NCBI GenBank assembly: GCA_037042915.1 | Contig: CM073194.1 | Coordinates: forward strand, 3,286,001-3,350,000 | DNA: 64,000 bases | Source of the DNA: Auricularia sp. M13 | Taxonomy: Eukaryota > Basidiomycota > Agaricomycetes > Auriculariales > Auriculariaceae | Direction of reading: 5' to 3' | Shown here: one piece after another, positions 31,838-43,191 of the stretch | Layout: each line of letters opens with the position of its first letter | Position numbering within the stretch: position 1 is the first letter of the stretch | The notes under the pieces: generated by a model | Databases searched by the model: none | The model's input: only the letters and a program-made list of their open reading frames with translations | What the model was told of the DNA's origin: nothing | Program-made: the position numbers and the translations under genes

Positions 31838-34009
31838 TCAATGATGCCTATGTTTACCGACACCCGCTGCAGCCGCCAGGGCTTCGAAAATTGGAGTTCC
31901 CAACCCAGTGACCTATGTGGCGTCAACTCTCCGTAGCGCTCATGGAGATCACAAACTCACAGGGTCCCATCCTTTGAGGGCAGGGAAGCCGTCAGTCCCT
32001 AAAAACGACGGTCAGGGATTATGATACTCTCCAACAAAGCGGGACGAACCGCATCCAGGATTACTGCCAGTAGTAATGTCCTTGAAAGCATGCCCGTTCG
32101 CATAGAGGAACGGGTTGAGGAATCCCAGAGGGCGCTTCTTCTTTTGCGCGCGGCGGTCGTTAATCAGTGCTATGATGCTAGCAAAAATGGGCGAGCTGCA
32201 GGACGTCCCGGCAACGAGGCCCTCTATTTCGTCCCAGACGATGAGCACGTTATCCCCCATGGCCGCGACGTCGGGGAACGCGCGTCCTGTAGTGTTGTAG
32301 AGCCCGGTGTAAAGACTGCCGATTTGACCGCGATACTTGCCCACGGCACCCTTTTGATACCACGGCTGGCGGAAGATGTTGGAGAATCCGCCGGACGAGA
32401 AGTCTTCAATCGGATGTCAATTGCAGGGTATATGAGAGCTTGGCAGACCTTACCAGCCGATGTCTCTGGGATGCCGGTAGTTGCTCCGACGGATGTGACG
32501 CTGGCGCAGAGCATTTGAGGTTGAGAAGCAGCCAGATCGAATGGACTCACAATGGGCAGCCTGACGGGAATGTGGGGGCGAATGTGGTGCAGAACTCGCC
32601 TTGAATGCCAGCGACACCTCCATCGCCCGACGCGAATAGGATTGAAGTACCACGCAGTCCAAGTGCAGCATATGCGATGCATAGAGAACTGCACACAATC
32701 AGCCACAAGCGTTCGCTCAAGGGTCACTACTGACTTTCCCAGATCCGGGGTGATCACCTCCTCGTCAAAGCCGTAGCTCGTCGTCAACACCTGCGGCTGG
32801 TTACGCTCGCCCAGGAGGAAGTAGATAATGTCCAGGAAGCCAGAGACATCGTCTTGGTTTTCTTCTCCGACGGAGATAAACGTAGTCGGGACATTTGTAG
32901 CAATGCCGATAGTGTACTGGATGTCCAAGTTCTGCCAACAATCGTTCAGCATCCCTGCGTCAGCGCTGAAACAGTAACAGGCACACCGCTTCGATGCCAG
33001 CCTCGTCGCGATCCTGCAGGTTTACTCCGCCGTCAATCAGCTGCGTTTTGAATGTGGCGTTCGCGATGTCAGGTCGCTGCTCGGTGAGGAATTGCTACAA
33101 AAGCCGCATCAGATGTATTGATGTATTGAGAAAGTTCAGCTCGGAGTGTTACATACGTGGAGGTCCTCCTGGTTTGCGTACTGCTCAATGAAGCCTAACG
33201 ACAGTGTGAATGACGTGCGCGCTTCACACACGACGCGTGACGTACCAGACACAGCGAGCGCGTTCTTCTTGTTCTTGGCAGGTGTGCTCGGAATGTCGTA
33301 TAATTTCTGAAGACATTTAGGTGTGATAACAGTAGCACAATCAGGGTCATCCTGGCGTTTGTTAAGGGTGACCGCGTCACGTCGCGCCTTCACAGGGGTG
33401 AACTTCGGGGTGGATGACGGGCTCCAGAACGACGCTCCCGGGAACAAAACCTGGATGCTCGATTGCAGCGCTTCCGGGACCGAGTACTGTAGCGTGCGAA
33501 CACCCGTAGTCTTGCTCTGCTGATGCTGGAATACAGTGAAATCCGCGTTGAAGACTTCGTTTGCCTTGGAGACGGGCACGGTGAACTCAATCCAGTCACC
33601 TGCAGGAGAGACAGGTTTTGCGCTAATGCCATTGTCGGACAGCCAGGCGTTCACAGCGGACAGAGTGTCGGGGTTGGGTGCCATGAACGCATCAACCTAT
33701 GCAAACGTGAGCCAATTAGCCGGCCCGCTCAACGCGGATGCCACGGACCTCCTCGTTCGACAGATGGTTGCCATAATCGGCGCTAGCTGGATCGCTGACG
33801 CGGTACAGCGCGTCGACGAGGCCGTCCGTGTCGTGCTGCTTCAGCGCAAGACGAAGTGTGAGCGGCGTACGTCCATCGGCTTTGCTGACAGCGGTGAATC
33901 CTGTCGGGGCGCGGGCTCTACGCTCGTGCACTCGCATGGCACGCTTCGACGCAGCGGACAGCGCGCCATCGGCGAAGACGAGAGCAAGAACAGCGGCACT
34001 GAAGAGCAT
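31838..34009 (-). CDS. Sedolisin (S53 family), copy 2
   Basis: Secreted acid serine-carboxyl peptidase. Signal peptide MLFSAAVLALVFADGALSAA, then KRAMRVHERR at the start of the pro-domain. Pro-kumamolisin blocks are GDWIEFTVPVSKANEVFNAD and LFPGASFWSP. A basic/diacidic segment (LNKRQDDPDC) probably marks zymogen processing before ITPKCLQKLYDIP, the start of the mature enzyme. Catalytic blocks are NLDIQYTIGIA, TTSYGFDEE and GTSCSSP. The C-terminal DITTGSNPGCG, GWDP and VTGLGTPIFEALAAAAGV follow, with a short extra tail (GKHRHH). About ten introns occur; one near the C-terminus seems to use the weak donor GTTCGT. A TATA box (34048-34057) is ~40-50 nt upstream. Confidence 0.87.
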
Positions 34010-34766
34010 CGTTGTCCTTGGTGCTGGTCCATCATGGTTGACTGCCAGATTTTATAGCGGGCCGGCAGGATTTGCGCAGGCCGTGTCTGCCAGGGCGCGG
34101 ATTGAGCGCAGACGCGCAGAACAATGCGACCGCGTGCTGCCTTCGCACAGATACCAGGAATCGTCAGGACCCGCGTCCGGGTTCGCGCTTCTGCACGCCA
34201 TCCGCGTCCTGTAGAAATTCGCGCGTCCGGTTGTGGCGTCCGTCAGAAGGGAGAGCTTTCACCTGAGGATCCACCGCCATTTGGCAGCGCGGTTGTTCTC
34301 GACCCTTGACGCGCCCAGAACTACTGTATGCGCGGGCTTCGAGCATCGATTGCTTGTGGTTCGTAAGAGATTCTACCCTGAGGAGGGCTCCGAGCTTAAA
34401 CGTGCGGTCGAGGTGAAAGGCGAGACAGGACCATCAAGCTAGTCGCCAGCTACAGTATCCCCCCGAAGGAGCAGCCCCTCGAATGCCAAGCAGCCAACAA
34501 TCGGACACGCGCCATGCCGGGCACAGCTGCCAGTGGCACGCAATCGAGCATGCAAAGACGGGGTTTTGTAGGCGTCAAGTTGGACAGCGTGATGATGGAA
34601 AGGTTCTGACCGGTCTCGGAGAATGCCATACTGAGCGATACAGTATGTACTGAGCGTGCAAATCCTTTCAGATGGCCGTCGTTGTTTTCTTGCAATGTTT
34701 ACTGAAACAAAGTCTCTCTCATTCAACTCTCACAGCAAAATATGTACGAGAATGGTATCAATCGAT
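34010..34766. promoter_or_regulatory. Intergenic with TATA box of sedolisin 2
   Basis: CTATAAAATC on the minus strand at 34048-34057 is the probable core promoter of sedolisin 2. The remainder, downstream of sedolisin 3's neighbour, holds no recognised gene. Confidence 0.45.
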
Positions 34767-36926
34767 CTAGACGCCAGCAGCGGCAGCGAGCGCGTCGAAG
34801 ATGGGTGTGCCCAGACCCGTAACCTATCGCAGAGTTTTGTATCAGAACAAGGGCTGATTCTCATACAGTAGAATTCAATACGTACCGGGTCCCAACCAGA
34901 GCGGGCGGGGAAGCCGTTGGTGCCTGTGGCTCAGATTCAGTACAACTGCCAAGTCTCGCGAAACCCGCGGTAGATCTACACGCACCACAGCCAGGGTTGC
35001 TCCCCGTTGTAATATCAGTGAATGCCTGGGGGTTGGCGTACAAGAACGGGTTCAAGAACCCAAGCGGTGCCAGGCCAGCCGCCGCGCGGCGGTCATTGAT
35101 GAGCGCAATGACGCTCGCGAATATTGGTGAGCTGCAGGACGTGCCGCCCACAGTGCCCGTCTGGCTCTGCCATGTGATCAGGACGTTCTCGCCGTAGGCC
35201 GCGACGTCTGGGTACCCGCGTCCGGTCGCGTTGTAAAGCCCAGAGTTGAGCGTGCCGATCTGTCCCAGGTAGTCGCTGACAGCGGCGGCCTGGTAGTCGG
35301 GCGTCCCAAACACGTTGGAGAAGCCGCCAGACGACAGATCCCAGGCGGTCTCTGGAACGCCAGTCGTTGCTCCGACGGTGGTGATGCTGATATGTGCGGT
35401 TATGCGAGGAAGAATTGTATGAACGACTGGTGCTTACAAGGGGCATCCCGAAGGGAAAGTTGGCACGAACTTCGAGCAAGCATTATTCCTGGAACCGGCA
35501 ACGCCACCGTCGCCAGTTGCGAAAAGGATGGAAGTTCCCTTCGCGCCGAGAGCGGCGTAGGTGTTGCACAGAGCCCTGTTGGCCAGGCAATTAATATCGC
35601 TGAAACATGCAGGCTGGAGTACCGTGACGTACTGAGAAGCAGCCGGAGAAAGCGAAACCTCGTTCGAGCCATAGCTCGTCGTGAGGACCTGAGGTTGGCC
35701 GTCCTCGTTCAAGAGGAAGTTGATGATGTCCATGAACCCGAAGACGTCGTCGTTCTGGTCATCTCCGACAGAGATGAACGTCGTTGGAACACCAGTTGCC
35801 ACACCGACGGTATACTGGATATCCAGGTTCTGCGAATGGTATGTTAGCATTACCCGCGGAATGAAGAACGGAGGGACGCACCGCCTCGATACCAGCCTGG
35901 CTAAGGGTCTGGGGGTTCTGACCACCGTCGATGAGCTGCGTGGCAAAGGTCGCGTTTGCGATGTCGGGGCGATTGACACGGAGGAATTGCTAAGCCCACA
36001 AATGTGAGCACGTGACTGGGGCGTCCGGACGTGGTTAACTCAGAACTCACCGTCAAATCGGCCTGATTCGCGTACTGATCAATGAAACCTGGAACCAAGC
36101 GTATCAATGTGGCGCCGAGGAGTCCAAAAGACAAAACAGACCGGATACCGCTAGCCCATTCGACGCCTGAGTGGCCGGCGTCGCCGGGATACCGTAAATT
36201 GCCTGAAGGCACTTCGGCGTGATGGTGGACGAGCACGACGACGGAATGCCCTGGCGCTTCTCAAGGTCATCTTCGACAACGTTTTGCTGGCCGCGGATGC
36301 GCTCAAACTTGGGGACCTGCGCCGGCGACCAGAACGAAACACCAGGGAAAAGAACCTGGATGTTCTTCTCAAGCTCCGTGGGTACGGAGTACTGCAGCGT
36401 GCGGATACCCTGCGTGCCGGTGCTCGTATGCTTGAAGACAGTGAAGTCTGCATCGAAGAGCTCGTTCGCCTTCGAGACTGGGAGCTGGAACTCGATCCAG
36501 TCACCCGCGGGAGACGCAGGCTTGGCCGCAATGCCATTCTCACTGAGCCACTCGTTGACTGCAGTGAGCGTTTCCGGTGTTGGCGCCATGAAGGCGTTGA
36601 TCTATACGGACAATTCAGCGGCGGAATATGGCAAACGCGACGAGGGTATGACGGACCTCCTCCTTAGAGAGGTGCTTGCCGTAGTCAGCGCTCTTCGGGT
36701 CGCTGACGCGGTACAGAGCCTTGATCAACCCGTCGATGTCGCGCTGCTTGAGCGCGAGGCGCATCGTGAGCGAGGTTTCCGCCTTGGCCTTGGCCACGCG
36801 CGCGAAGCCCGCCGGAGCGGCGGTCTTGCGCTCGTGCACGGTCATCTTGGGGCGCACGGCGGCCGCATTGGCGCATGCGGCGACAGCGATCGCGAAGACG
36901 AGAGAGCGGAGGGACACCGAGAACAT
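34767..36926 (-). CDS. Sedolisin (S53 family), copy 3
   Basis: Tandem neighbour of copy 2, and the cleanest of the three. Signal peptide MFSVSLRSLVFAIAVAACANAA, then KMTVHERK. Pro-domain blocks are GDWIEFQLPVSKANELFDAD and VLFPGVSFWSPAQVP. A processing segment EDDLEKRQGIPSSC precedes ITPKCLQAIYGIPATP. Catalytic Glu/Asp are in the ANLDIQYTVGVATGVP region (near 35800), the oxyanion-side block is TTSYGSNE, and the nucleophile Ser is in GGTSCSSP (near 35140). Calcium-site blocks are DITTGSNPGCG, GWDP and VTGLGTPIFDALAAAAGV. Short GT-AG introns interrupt at the same places as in copies 1 and 2. A TATA box (36964-36976) lies ~40-50 nt upstream. It probably digests external protein under acid conditions, as known for fungal sedolisins; substrate preference (endo- or tripeptidyl-) cannot be read from sequence alone. 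Confidence 0.9.
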
Positions 36927-36963
36927 GGCTGCTGACGCTGCAGGCCCCTGGCGACGAGTTCCA

Positions 36964-36976
36964 GCTCTTTATAAGG
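36964..36976 (-). promoter_or_regulatory. TATA box of sedolisin 3
   Basis: CCTTATAAAGAGC on the minus strand, about 40-50 nt upstream of the start codon at 36926. Confidence 0.55.
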
Positions 36977-38205
36977 TCGTGCAAAGCGATATGATATGCA
37001 TAATCATGTCGCTTAGAAGCCCACTGACCGGCCGGAAGTGCGGCAGCGTCTGACAAGGAAGTGAAGGCTGCGCCGGTGCTTCTATCTGGTGTTGCCCACG
37101 CGATTGCGCTCAGCGGTCTGAGCGGGGTACTGTATCCGTTGCGGCCACAGCGGATACGGTGTTTGGCCGAAAGGAGTATCCCAGGATGCTGGCGCACAAG
37201 GGCATATCCCGCGACTGCCCCGCGACCCTGACTAGCGATGCGAGCTTCGAGTATACCCCAGAAGCGAAGACCCTCTGGAAGAGCTGTTTTTAGAATTCGT
37301 TTGCACATGACGAATCTTTGTGGGCGAGGAGTCCGAACGAAGATCCTGACCGTTCCACATGGGTGCTGTGCGGCAGCTTGGGGTACCGGTGCCAAGCATA
37401 TCGCAGGAGGAAGCGGCACTCCCGTGGCGTAAATATAAAGCGTAAGATTGCTGAGTCGAAGCGAGTGACTGGAACGGTGATTAGGATTTGCTCAATCCAG
37501 TAGATGCTGTCGACGTCGGCAAAGGGTCTGTGCGCCTAGGCTCGTCTTAGCAGCCAGAGACTCGTAGGAAGAAGCTCGGACGGTGTCTTCACTGTCAACT
37601 GCTGCCGTAAACGGTAATGATACGCTGACAGCAGGTGGCACGTTGAAGAATTTGATGCAGGAAGCCGCAAGTGAGCATCGCACTGGCATCGCATCGCACA
37701 CGGCATGGTCGTCAATGCCCGCAAAGCCCTCCAAAACCCTCGGTCGTTGCGGGGCAAGAGTGGTGACTAAGCTATGGCGTTCGTGAAGCCTTTAGGACGC
37801 CACGACGAGGTTCTGAGTAAGCTTGACACGCTTTCAACTCCGCTCCGTCGCTCATTCATACCTCCGATCTCGCTTTCCTCAGACGGACCCAGCCCTGTGC
37901 CGGCACAGCAACCTCGATACATCAATTCAAATCATTGGATATTTCGGTAATACACTGCAGATACGTATGCCCGCGGGAGGTAACCCCTATATCATCCGTG
38001 CCACGCAGAATACCTATGAGTACCCTCACAGTCCCTGGTAGTTATGTGTATAGGCGTAGACCTCCCGGTTTCTTCTCATATGAGACTACTCCAGAGACCT
38101 GGAATGCTCATATTTATCAGTGAATTGCAGTCTGCCTATTAAGTAACCGTATCAAGGACGGTATTGGTTGCAGTAAAAAATTGTGACACTAATCCATGAT
38201 TTTAC
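36977..38205. other. Intergenic, 1.2 kb without a gene
   Basis: No open frame longer than about 80 codons here has a recognisable domain. The right end carries an A-run (plus strand, near 38175) that would serve as the T-tract terminator of the tRNA-Tyr gene. Confidence 0.5.
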
Positions 38206-38295
38206 TCCGATCACCCTGGGTCGAACAGGGGACCCTTAGATTCCAGCGCAGGTTAAGTTTACAGTCTAATGCTCTACCAACTGAGCTATGATCGG
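38206..38295 (-). tRNA. tRNA-Tyr (GTA) with intron
   Basis: Acceptor arms CCGATCA and TGATCGG pair over seven bases. The D arm is GCTC-AGTTGGTA-GAGC. The anticodon stem TTAGA/TCTAA encloses a loop with anticodon GTA, interrupted one base after the anticodon by an intron of about 16-17 nt (the usual place for eukaryotic tRNA introns, and standard for tRNA-Tyr). The T arm CCCTG-TTCGACC-CAGGG is perfect. The discriminator base is A. A run of T on the coding strand about 25-30 nt downstream (38175-38180) fits RNA polymerase III termination. Confidence 0.93.
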
Positions 38296-38668
38296 CTTGG
38301 AGAGCGTGTCCAGTTGGTTTATATCGATGATCGATAGTTGATGTTGATGGATCATCAACGGTACAAGTGGGAAGTAATGTATGACGAGGAAAGGCGTGCA
38401 AATCTCCTACCAAAACTTCAAGCTGTAATTTTGTCTTCATTATCCATGCAGGGGATGTATGCCCGGGTATCACCGTAACACGCTTCGAACTCCGCTTTCT
38501 CGTCACGCTTCTTCCTGATCTTTGAGTCCAACACGCAGCTGCCAGATAGCTGAAGCTGTTGCATATTGTGAACATTGAATACATGTGATATCATGGTACA
38601 GTACATTGAGCTGCCTCCTGACAATGTGACTAAGTCGCATTTTCCACGCGCACATTGCCCGGGGAGTA
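38296..38668. other. Intergenic
   Basis: About 370 nt between the tRNA and the VWA-Vint gene, both on the minus strand. Nothing recognised. Confidence 0.45.
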
Positions 38669-41038
38669 TCAGACTCTCAGCGCTACGGGTAAATAGACCG
38701 TCTCGTGGTGAGCGACAGCCTTGTCATCCGACGCAAGGAATCTGTCGACCCTGCCATCAACCCCGCATCCGACGCCAACACAATTCACGACGACGGAATC
38801 TTCGTCAATACCAGACAGGTGGACGAGAGCGCGTGTAACACGATCATAGTCGGCAAAGAACGCGTGTGCTAGGATACCGCTCGACACGCCATGCCCGAGC
38901 GCGATTACGTCGACACCGTTGGTGGTGACCGCGTGGGCATCAGCGTCGCCATCCTGACGCTCCAGCAAGAGCGAGTAGACCGCGTCACAGGGAAGGAGCT
39001 GAGCATCTGCTACGTTCGCGGGGAATACCCAGTCCCTAGTATGGGCTAGGCGGACAGGATGCCAGGGTGTGACGAGGAGTCCGCCGGAAAGCGCACAAAG
39101 CAGCGCGCGTCCGCCGTGCATCTCCGTCCGCACAATTGCAACAACAGCCCTGGGGCCCGCAGCCGTGGTCACACAATCACCCCGTGCGAGCTGGTCAATA
39201 CGGACGGTGCGTCCGCTAGCCAGTATGACCGTGCACGAGCCGGCGACGCACGGTCCCGAGCGCGAGTTCATCGAGCTCATGCTGGATACCACGCGGCCAG
39301 AGGACGCGCCGCCGTAGGTCTTGCGCGTGGGCTTCGGTGCTGGCAGCTCGTCGAACGCCTTGTCCAGCGCGTCGCGTTCGGCGCAGAAGAGCGGCGAGTC
39401 GGCGCCGTAGATCAGCTGTCCCTCGTCCTTGAAGTTCACGCAATGTTGCCGCTGGTGCGCGCGGGCCAGAGAGCGCAGATAGTGCCTTCCCCAACGCTTG
39501 TAATAGGTCCTGCAGACTATTGTGAGCAACGGCCAATTGGCTAATCAGAGGAAACCCGCACTCGTTCTCAAGCGCAAGTACAACTTGGCCCTCGATATCC
39601 TGGACGAGGGCCAGCGCATTCTTGTGGTTCGCCAGGTCCGGATCGCCACGGACGGCCTGCGCGATCTGCCTGAGCGCCTCGATGTGTGGTGCGCTGGGTA
39701 AGGAGGAGGACGCCTTGAGCAGGATGGACACGACTTCTAAGCGATGAGCGTGGTATTTGACGGCCGCGCGGGCAGCAGAATCGGTCGCCGGAAGCGTACT
39801 GGCACGCAAGGTCGCTGGCGTCGTGTCCGTCCACGCTGTAAAGCGTGCAGTGACCGACAGCTGCGGGTCCGTAGTGCGCACGACGATGTCGCGCGTCTGG
39901 CCGTACATGAGGTCGCCGAGGTCGACCTTGACGCCCCAGCTCGTCTTGATGTGCTCCAGGTTACCCAGAACGGTGACTTCAGCCCCCTCGGGCACTTCGA
40001 TGTCCAGTGTCGATGTAGGGGCATAGGTCGCGAGTGCGTTGGCAACAGCATGCACGAAGACGGTCCCAACCATCCCAGAGTCGGGAATGAAGCAGTACTG
40101 GCCGCCACCAGTCGCTGCGAGCTGCAGGAGGAGCTGCGAGTCGAGGCTATACCCAAAGCCGAAGGTGTTGATGGTGAACGTAGCAGGGTGGGCGTCCAGG
40201 TATGCCTTGAAAGCGCCGAGTTCACCCTTGGGCGGGTGCGTGTTCGGCATGCCGTCGGTCAGCAGGAATATGCTCGCCACGCGGTGCGGGTCGGCTGGAG
40301 CAGGCGCTGCAGCCTTTCCTTTGGGGTCCGAGCCCGTTCCGCGCGATACCTCGTCGACCTCTTCCGTCTTTGCTTTTGAGCCGAGGCCACTGAGCATGCG
40401 CGATATGCCCGACTTCTCCTTCTTCGTGTTGCGAGCCCTAGCAGTAAAGCGATTCCGCTCCACAAGCCCGTGTAGCAAGTCCATTCCGATCTTCAGCCCG
40501 TCCCAGAGGTTGGTGCTGCCGAGAGGGGCCAAATCCTGGATGGTTTTCTCCATGAAATGCTTGCCCTGCTTGTCCATGAAGGTGAGGTCGGCGTACACAC
40601 TGGCGTTGTCGGTGAACGCGACAACAGCCATGCGGTCCTGCGGGCCCAGAGTCGCCATGATAGTGCGCATGGCATGCCGGACGACGTCCAGGATGCTGAG
40701 TTGGGTTTCTGTCTGCTGTCCTACACAATGCAAGGAATGTGAGACAACCTAACTCACGCAGCAGCGACCAAATCCTTACCAGACTCATCGGGCATGGTAG
40801 CAGCGGTGTCCATGCTTCCAGAGACATCGATAACGCAGACTATGTCGGCCGGGGCGCGGTCGGCCTTCTTTTCTGCCAGTGGCTGGAGCGGCGGTGTGAT
40901 TGAGATGAGCACGTCGCCACCCTTTTCGGCTGAGATCACCGAGAGCTTGACATCGTGTGGCTGGTTCGACGCTGCATCGTATGAGGGCAGACCCTGGCCG
41001 GTCGTCTCGTCAAAGGATGGGGGCAAGTCCGCGGTCAT
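38669..41038 (-). CDS. VWA-Vwaint-Vint protein (von Willebrand A plus Hint autoprocessing domain)
   Basis: Three exons (40780-41038, 39556-40720, 38669-39509) encode 754 residues. The VWA domain has the metal-binding MIDAS motif DVSGSM (about residues 71-76), then DRMAVVAFT and LLTDGMPN. A beta-rich middle (GQTRDIVVRT) and the Vwaint helical part follow, with RWGRHYLRSLARAHQRQ and CVNFKD after the second intron. The C-terminal Hint module ('Vint') starts at about Cys562 (SGP-CVAGSCTVIL), with ARGD and the block-B TPWH (about residues 622-625), and continues to ALGHG and LAHAFF. Hint modules cleave their own backbone at the first Cys, as in inteins and Hedgehog. The typical intein C-terminal His-Asn is not evident, so cleavage or ligation to a nucleophile is more likely than splicing (inference). 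No signal peptide, so probably intracellular. The 46-nt intron at 39510-39555 is needed to join the frames. Confidence 0.88.
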
Positions 41039-42064
41039 TGTAGCGGGTGAAGGGGTCGTTGCTGAGTCTTCCGGCGTAATACTAATAATGGCCTTCTTAA
41101 GTAGCTGCTTTCGAGTTGACTCGGCCTCATGCCAGGCACAATGCTAAGCATAATGCGGTGCCGATTCTGGGCGTCGCGAAGGTGAGTGCGAGAAGGCAGT
41201 GCTCCGCAGGGTGGCAAGGCAAGTCAGACTCGGAAGCAAATTCTTGAATGTCGGTCAAAGAGCGACTAATTTATTATTAGGGGATAGGATAGTGTCCAGA
41301 ACCGACTGATTATATTATTAAGAGGCAATATCATCGGGCTGAACGCTGCTGTCACGTGGCCATTTGCAAGGCATGTACCCTTCTTCGGCTGTTTCAATGG
41401 TCGAAGCGCTGACAGTCTACTGCAGTGTTCAAATGAGGACGCGCCGCCTCCCAATATCATGCAAGCTGCCCTGAGAGGCATCGATTTTTCGAAGACAACA
41501 CTCCACCCTTTAACGGCCTGAAATAAGCTGTGCAGGTGTCTTTGCCACCTTCGGATGGTTGTACTTTGTACAACTTTCTTACGCTACCAGCAGACTATCC
41601 ATCCGTGGAGATTTTACAGGCGCCTCGTGAGCTTCCATTTTGCACAGCTTGGACGAAACGCCGAGTGTTTTGCACGCTCTGCCGAGGATCCTTGTACAGC
41701 ATTGCCGTTGCAGTCACAGTCGTAAGTAAGTTAGCATCGATGCGACTAGCCTTGCAATCGCCATTTCTCAGAATGGATTCTCGAGTGTCAGGGTCAGGCG
41801 CAGCTGCCTTTTCCTCAGTTCTTACTACGCAATCATTATCGACCGTTCAGAGTTGGATCGTACACGGCGACTTGTCTATATGATGGAAGCGCCGGAGCGG
41901 TACAAGCGTTTATGGACGGAATTGTTATTCCCTTCCAAAAATAGTGAGTCTATCGTCCGCAGCGATCAGGAATAGCTGCCGATTTGGCAGTGAACGGCGT
42001 GCTATAAATCTTGGAATGGTGTAGGTATTAAGCGCTGCAAAAACACCACGCCCCAACATCTACA
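41039..42064. other. Intergenic, 1 kb without a gene
   Basis: The region is AT-richer than its neighbours. It is the shared upstream region of the minus-strand VWA-Vint gene and the plus-strand 7-TM gene. Small frames are present, none recognised. Confidence 0.5.
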
Positions 42065-43191
42065 ATGTCGAATTCAACCACAGGAAGTCCCACGAGCAGC
42101 GGCCAACTTCCCAGCTCCTTGGTAGGCATCATTGCCACCAAGCCTGACTTGGCACCTGTGAGTGCAAGAGCTGTCTTCCGCCGTTTCATTAAGCAAAGTT
42201 TCAGTCCATAGTCTTCATTATTTTGTTCATGCTCCTCGCCCCATTGGCAATTTGGCGATTCGTCTCGCCCAAGACGCGCTCGCTGGTGCTCATCCGGCCT
42301 GGCCTTCTCATCCTCGTCCGCATTGGAACCTACATTGTGCGCGCTATCGAAGCGAACGGGAATTATTCAGTGGGAATTATCGGTATGTAAACGGCCGTCC
42401 CATGTCGTCCTCCTCGCGCTTGGACTCACAAACCAAATCCGCCATCTACAGCCGCGGAATCGGTGCTTTTGACAGTCGGCGTGGTCTTCCTCATCGAGCC
42501 GCTCATCTCTCTCACGACCAAAGTCCTTGAGACGCACGTCCCGTACGATGGACCCATCACCCATGACCGCAAGGGGCGTCTGCGGCGCAAGGACGAGGTT
42601 GGGTGGCTCGCGCGCGGGTTGAAGATCATGCTCATCGCTGTCATCGCGATATCGATATACTCGGCGTCGAACACCGGCGACGCGTTTACTGATCCCGACA
42701 CTGCGAAGACAATTGCCTCAATGCGGAAGATTACTGCTATCCTTCTCGTCGGTGAGTCGTGCTCTCGCGGGCCGAACGGTCGTCCTCATGCTGCCGTAGC
42801 TGTCTGCGCCGTTGTTGTGGTCGGAATCACCTACTTCCAATTCCTGCATCCTCTCCCCAAGAGGACGGTATACTTCATCCTAATGATCGCTTTGCTGTTG
42901 CTAGTTGGCACGGCATACCGCCTCGCATCCGCGCTGCACGACGCCGGGGCGAACAATAAGGTCGCATTCTGGCTGGCGCAGGCTTTGACTGAATGGTGAG
43001 CACAACGCTCCAACACACGCGGAGAGACCTGATTACTGACCTGAAAGCTAAGGCTGGTGACTCTGGCTTTCTTTGGTGTCGACATCAACCTGCTAGTCCC
43101 GCCTACGCCGCCGGCCCAACAATCTCTTTCGTCACAGGAGCTTGCACATATGCAAGCTTACGGGGCCCCAAATGGCCCCGCATCACGATAG
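42065..43191 (+). CDS. Seven-TM fungal membrane protein (DUF7702-like), copy 2
   Basis: Paralogue of the gene at 26257-27352, with the same exon plan. It begins MSNSTTGSPTSSGQ and TKPDLAP before the first intron. Membrane segments include SIVFIILFMLLAPLAIW, LIRPGLLILVRIGTYIV, VLLTVGVVFLIEPLIS, IMLIAVIAISIYSAS, AVCAVVVVGITYFQFL, YFILMIALLLLVGTAYR and LVTLAFFGVDINLLV. The loop signature VPYDGP...RRKDEVGWLA is kept. The last exon needs an acceptor that gives EW-LVTLAFFG and ends ...NGPASR. It is an unknown transporter, receptor or scaffold; nothing in the sequence decides this. Confidence 0.75.
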
